Part shown: in pieces, positions 26,138 to 64,000 of the stretch
Layout of the letters: each line of letters opens with the position of its first letter
Numbering within the stretch: the stretch's first letter is position 1
Source: Xiphophorus maculatus
Lineage: Eukaryota; Chordata; Actinopteri; Cyprinodontiformes; Poeciliidae
NCBI RefSeq assembly: GCF_002775205.1
Contig: NC_036459.1
Coordinates: 848,492 to 912,491 of the forward strand
Length of the DNA stretch: 64,000 bases
Reading direction: 5' to 3'
Position numbers and translations under genes: made by a program
Notes under the pieces: model-generated
Told to the model about the DNA's origin: nothing
The model's input: only the letters and a program-made list of their open reading frames with translations
Database searches by the model: none

Positions 26138-64000
<37,863 letters not shown>

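Overview
The window looks like a piece of a ray-finned fish genome. Its genes have introns with GT-AG splice sites, the replication-dependent histone genes end in the animal 3' stem-loop, and one gene is clearly an orthologue of vertebrate ABCC9. The transposon remnants (L2-like LINE ends, a Tc1 copy close to the salmonid/Sleeping Beauty type, teleost SINE/MITE-like repeats) point to a teleost, probably a percomorph; I cannot name the species.

Positions 1-14300 are a histone gene cluster. From left to right: H2B(-), H4(-), H2A(-), a 2.16 kb AT-rich spacer, H2A(+), H4(+), H2B(+), H3(-), H1(-). The first three genes and the second three lie in the arms of a large inverted repeat: 1-4540 pairs with 6703-11242, and every coordinate x maps to 11243-x without a single indel. 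The left arm is cut by the window edge. Each histone gene is intronless, has promoter motifs just upstream (TATA and CCAAT boxes for most, a GGTCCG element for H4, an AAACACA box for H1) and a 16-nt stem-loop just downstream. Together they supply all four core histones plus linker H1 for S-phase chromatin assembly.

Positions 14350-25000 are repeat-rich intergenic sequence around one two-exon gene, an eight-finger C2H2 zinc-finger protein (16442-18523, +).

From about 24950 to the end lies abcc9 (sulfonylurea receptor 2, the regulatory subunit of ATP-sensitive K+ channels) on the + strand. I could place 37 constitutive coding exons plus two 39-nt cassette exons. They give 1517 codons with one cassette and stop at the NBD2 Walker B/D-loop exon; the last roughly 66 residues and the 3' end are beyond the window. 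Its introns hold many dispersed repeats, a solo LTR with target-site duplication, a Tc1 remnant, a 39-copy 23-bp minisatellite and several RFX X-box-like palindromes.

The points most worth following up are the indel-free histone palindrome, the twin 39-nt exons in abcc9, a TG(21)-short-pyrimidine acceptor resembling the CFTR TG-T tract, a 13-residue duplication that adds N-glycosylation sequons to abcc9, and an H1 gene whose short 5' UTR is almost entirely GAAA repeat.
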